Origin: Synechococcus sp. UW105
Lineage (GTDB): Bacteria > Cyanobacteriota > Cyanobacteriia > PCC-6307 > Cyanobiaceae
Direction: 5' to 3'
DNA: 64,000 bases
Assembly (NCBI RefSeq): GCF_900473935.1
Contig: NZ_UCNN01000001.1
Location: 25,614 to 89,613 of the forward strand
A program made the translations under genes and the position numbers. This document shows positions 62,236-64,000 of this stretch, piece after piece. The notes under the pieces were generated by a model. That model saw only the letters and a list, made by a program, of their open reading frames with translations. It did not search any database and was not told the origin of the DNA. The stretch's first letter is position 1; each line of letters starts with the position of its first letter.

Positions 62236-62649
62236 ATGGTTCAACCCATCACGTCAGAAGAGAGAGAGTGGAAGCGTCTGGCTCAAGGCGCCCTGGGGCC
62301 ATGGGCTCTAGGTGTTGGGTCGTTGACTCAGAGGGCACCTAGGGCGGTGCAAGTGGAGTGTCGATTGGCGTGGCGGACCGATGCATGCCTACCAAAGGAC
62401 CAACCCTGGTCATGGTTGAGACTGTTGGAGCAGGGGCCAGAAAGTCAGTCTGCTTCTGTGATCTGCGCTGGTGGAGTGTCGGCCGTCATGGGCACCTCCG
62501 ATCTCGATGGCCTTACTTTCCACCCGCTAGGGGGTGTTTGGCATCGGTCGAATCGCGCATTGCCTTCTGAGCCGAACCGCATGATTGTGGAGATGGCGTG
62601 CCCAAACTCGGATGCTGGGCCGTACTGCTCAAGCTTCGATCGACTGTGA
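62236..62649 (+). CDS. Hypothetical protein
   Basis: This 137-residue frame starts MVQPITSEEREWKRLAQGAL and includes ALPSEPNRMIVEMACPNSDAG near the end. Cys pairs are seen (EVCR-like ECRLAW, DACLPK, VICAG, MACPN, PYCSS). Composition and codon use look like a gene, but there is no family recognition. It overlaps no other strong gene. Divergent from the tiny operon. Confidence 0.45.
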   Translation: MVQPITSEEREWKRLAQGALGPWALGVGSLTQRAPRAVQVECRLAWRTDACLPKDQPWSWLRLLEQGPESQSASVICAGGVSAVMGTSDLDGLTFHPLGGVWHRSNRALPSEPNRMIVEMACPNSDAGPYCSSFDRL

Positions 62650-62836
62650 TCTGAGTGAAGGCAAGAGTGCTCGTTGGGGCTTGGCTCCCTGCCTCGGCCC
62701 TTGAAGCCCCTCGCCATGCGCGGCTCCTACGACGGCCAAACCTGCACTTGTCGCACATCTGCCGGAGAGCTGATGGGGCTGGCTAGCAGCACACAGTTGC
62801 CCACAACAATCGTCTTGTCGTTCACGACACGATTGA

Positions 62837-63196
62837 TCACCAAACACCAGGGCAACGGGAGTTCATCGCGGCTGACAAGCCAGCAAAAAAAATGTTGGAA
62901 CCATCAGGCGCCGCCTTCGCTACACCTGCCTCAAATCGTAAGATCTGGATCTCCTTGACCCAAGCATCGTTGAAGACTGAGAGCCCTTTTTGATTGGCCT
63001 TCGTTCCACGCTCACAGTGGAACTGCATCAGTTCTGCATCTCCCTGGAGGAAGTCATCCCTGACGTCCATCCAAGCCTCATGTTGAGGTTTTGCAATGCT
63101 CGGCGACATCGCCAAACACAGCACGCTTAAGACCATCAGAAGGGATCTCAGCTGGTTGAGCTTGCAATCTCTGGTGACGTTGTGCGGATGGCTCAT
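62837..63196 (-). CDS. Secreted hypothetical protein
   Basis: The 119-residue protein from ATG 63196 (MSHPHNVTRDCKLNQLRSLLMVLSVLCLAMSPSIA) has a signal peptide with cleavage likely after SIA. The mature part contains an acidic segment (DVRDDFLQGDAELMQFHCERGTKANQKGLSVFNDAWVKEIQ) and ends SAAMNSRCPGVW. Two cysteines (FHCER, SRCPG) may form a disulfide. It resembles other small secreted cyanobacterial proteins by design only. The frame extends upstream to 63328, but the added part does not look translated. Confidence 0.55.
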   Translation of the reverse strand: MSHPHNVTRDCKLNQLRSLLMVLSVLCLAMSPSIAKPQHEAWMDVRDDFLQGDAELMQFHCERGTKANQKGLSVFNDAWVKEIQILRFEAGVAKAAPDGSNIFFAGLSAAMNSRCPGVW

Positions 63197-63425
63197 GCCC
63201 AAGCGATGACTGAACGCATGCTGAGTAATGTTTGCAGAGCCGTCCATCGCTTTCGGTACCATCTCCACCCCCTCGTCCCAGCAGATCGGGCTTGTTGCGC
63301 TTGATCGCTGCAGATCAGTCCGTCTCAATCGAGTGCGTCATCGTTGTCGGGTTTAGCCGCTGTTGATCCGTTGGTTCTGTCGCCTCTGGAGGAGGGACGA
63401 TGAAAACCAGTAACGATCGATCGGC

Positions 63426-63815
63426 ATGATTGATTTGCTCCCGATCCGGATTGACTTGAAAATGGTCGCGAGCTGGGGAGGCGGCCTGCTGGTTGTCTTG
63501 TGCAGTGGGTGTATGCCTACTGTTTTGCATCGGATGATCACTTGCTCGGTGATCAAGGACCAATTCCACAGTCAGCAGAGTGGGATCGCGAAAGGAGAAG
63601 GTCCGTTTGGGGTCAAGCTCTTTCGGTCAGAGTCTGAGATCAGGGAAGCTCTCAAGCACAACGTGGAGCATTACGGGAAGCATTGGAAGGATGAAGGTTG
63701 CCAGGGCTTGCTGATTGAGGGTGAACCGCCGTGGCTCAGGTTGCTCTCAGTCGCGTCTGTCCAGACAGCTCCAGCCACCCCACAGCAGCACGCCCATCCT
63801 CAGCCCAGCCACTGA
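63426..63815 (+). CDS. Hypothetical lipoprotein
   Basis: A 129-residue frame starting at ATG 63426 or 63462 (MVASWGGGLLVVLCSGC). From 63462 the N-terminus looks like a lipoprotein signal with lipobox LCSGC. The mature part has ITCSVIKDQFHSQQSG and EHYGKHWKDEGCQGLLIEGEPPWL and ends with a His/Pro/Gln-rich tail. No family is recognised. Uncertain, but the signal sequence and codon use favour a real gene. Confidence 0.42.
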   Translation: MIDLLPIRIDLKMVASWGGGLLVVLCSGCMPTVLHRMITCSVIKDQFHSQQSGIAKGEGPFGVKLFRSESEIREALKHNVEHYGKHWKDEGCQGLLIEGEPPWLRLLSVASVQTAPATPQQHAHPQPSH

Positions 63816-63831
63816 CTGGTGTTTGCGCTGT

Positions 63832-63847
63832 TGTGAGCAAGCTCACA
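63832..63847. promoter_or_regulatory. Perfect CRP-type palindrome TGTGA-N6-TCACA upstream of the window-end gene
   Basis: TGTGAGCAAGCTCACA is an exact 16-bp palindrome matching the CRP consensus. It lies 100 bp upstream of the ATG at 63948. With the site at 57599-57614 it suggests that a CRP-family regulator controls small secreted or peptide genes here. Confidence 0.7.
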
Positions 63848-63947
63848 GCACTGCTTGAGTCAGATCAGCAGGTCAGCTGGTGATTCCGGAGATGGTGAAT
63901 GCATCGGAGGGAGCGATCCCACCTCACTCATCACCCCCATCAGAGCA

Positions 63948-64000
63948 ATGACCACGATCAAAACCATCGCCGCCGCTGCTGCCTCCCTCGCCGCTGGTGC
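63948..64000 (+). CDS. Secreted protein, 5' end only
   Basis: The last 53 bases encode MTTIKTIAAAAASLAAG, a signal-peptide-like N-terminus, after an apparent CRP-type site upstream. The gene runs off the right edge, so its identity cannot be judged. Confidence 0.5.
   Translation, partial: MTTIKTIAAAAASLAAG

Overview
The window looks like chromosomal DNA of a marine picocyanobacterium, most likely Synechococcus of the marine subcluster. The evidence is a phycobilisome rod-core linker (CpcG) beside a CpeS/CpcS-type bilin lyase, a psbX-ycf66 pair, a high-light-inducible protein, a cyAbrB regulator, a SufR-controlled sufBCDS operon, a circularly permuted two-piece tmRNA gene, and precursor peptides with Nif11-type leaders like those of the prochlorosin lanthipeptides. 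The species assignment is inference from gene content. No rRNA is present.

Layout. 1-7.7 kb: the 5' part of rarA/mgsA on the minus strand, an RND efflux adaptor/pump operon, and phosphoglucomutase. 7.8-13.5 kb: an accessory stretch with small secreted and membrane proteins, an OmpA/lipoprotein pair and three separate Nif11-leader peptide genes with unrelated Cys-rich cores. 13.7-19.2 kb, mostly minus strand: a phospholipase D-like protein, a DUF4912 protein, cpcG, a bilin lyase, a small conserved protein and sufR. 19.6-24.8 kb: ftrC-sufB-sufC-sufD-sufS behind a perfect 24-bp palindrome that is a good SufR operator candidate. 24.8-49.9 kb is a dense core-genome stretch: metallophosphoesterase, mtnA plus a FucA-like aldolase, S9 peptidase, def, rpsU, comM/yifB, a HIT protein, a BacA/SbmA-type ABC exporter, an HLIP, two tandem TolB-like lipoproteins, ycf66, psbX, a YggT protein, accC, tRNA-Leu(GAG), an LpxB-like glycosyltransferase, msrB, a PRC-barrel protein, smc, a DUF883-like/holin-like membrane pair and a THUMP RNA methyltransferase.

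At 50.0-50.3 kb lies the permuted ssrA gene. Its 3' end is repeated as a degenerate copy at 55.78 kb (32 of 36 bases identical, with a second shared 12-mer at nearly the same offset). The 5.5 kb between the copies carries an HPr-kinase-like protein, a sulfotransferase, a GNAT-like protein, a PqqD-like peptide chaperone, a solitary REP-type transposase and a short beta-barrel protein. I read this as a genomic island at the tmRNA gene. The kinase/sulfotransferase/GNAT/PqqD set is a candidate peptide-modification system with no obvious precursor in the window.

From 56 to 64 kb the DNA is again accessory: short membrane or secreted proteins, a possible double-glycine peptide, cyAbrB, a second Ycf66-like protein, a TPR protein and two very small overlapping genes. 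Two perfect CRP-type palindromes lie about 100 bp upstream of two short ORFs at 57.5 and 63.9 kb.

Marine picocyanobacteria often lack a clear Shine-Dalgarno sequence, so many starts rest on protein similarity recalled from the families. All functions come from recognised motifs; no database search was run.
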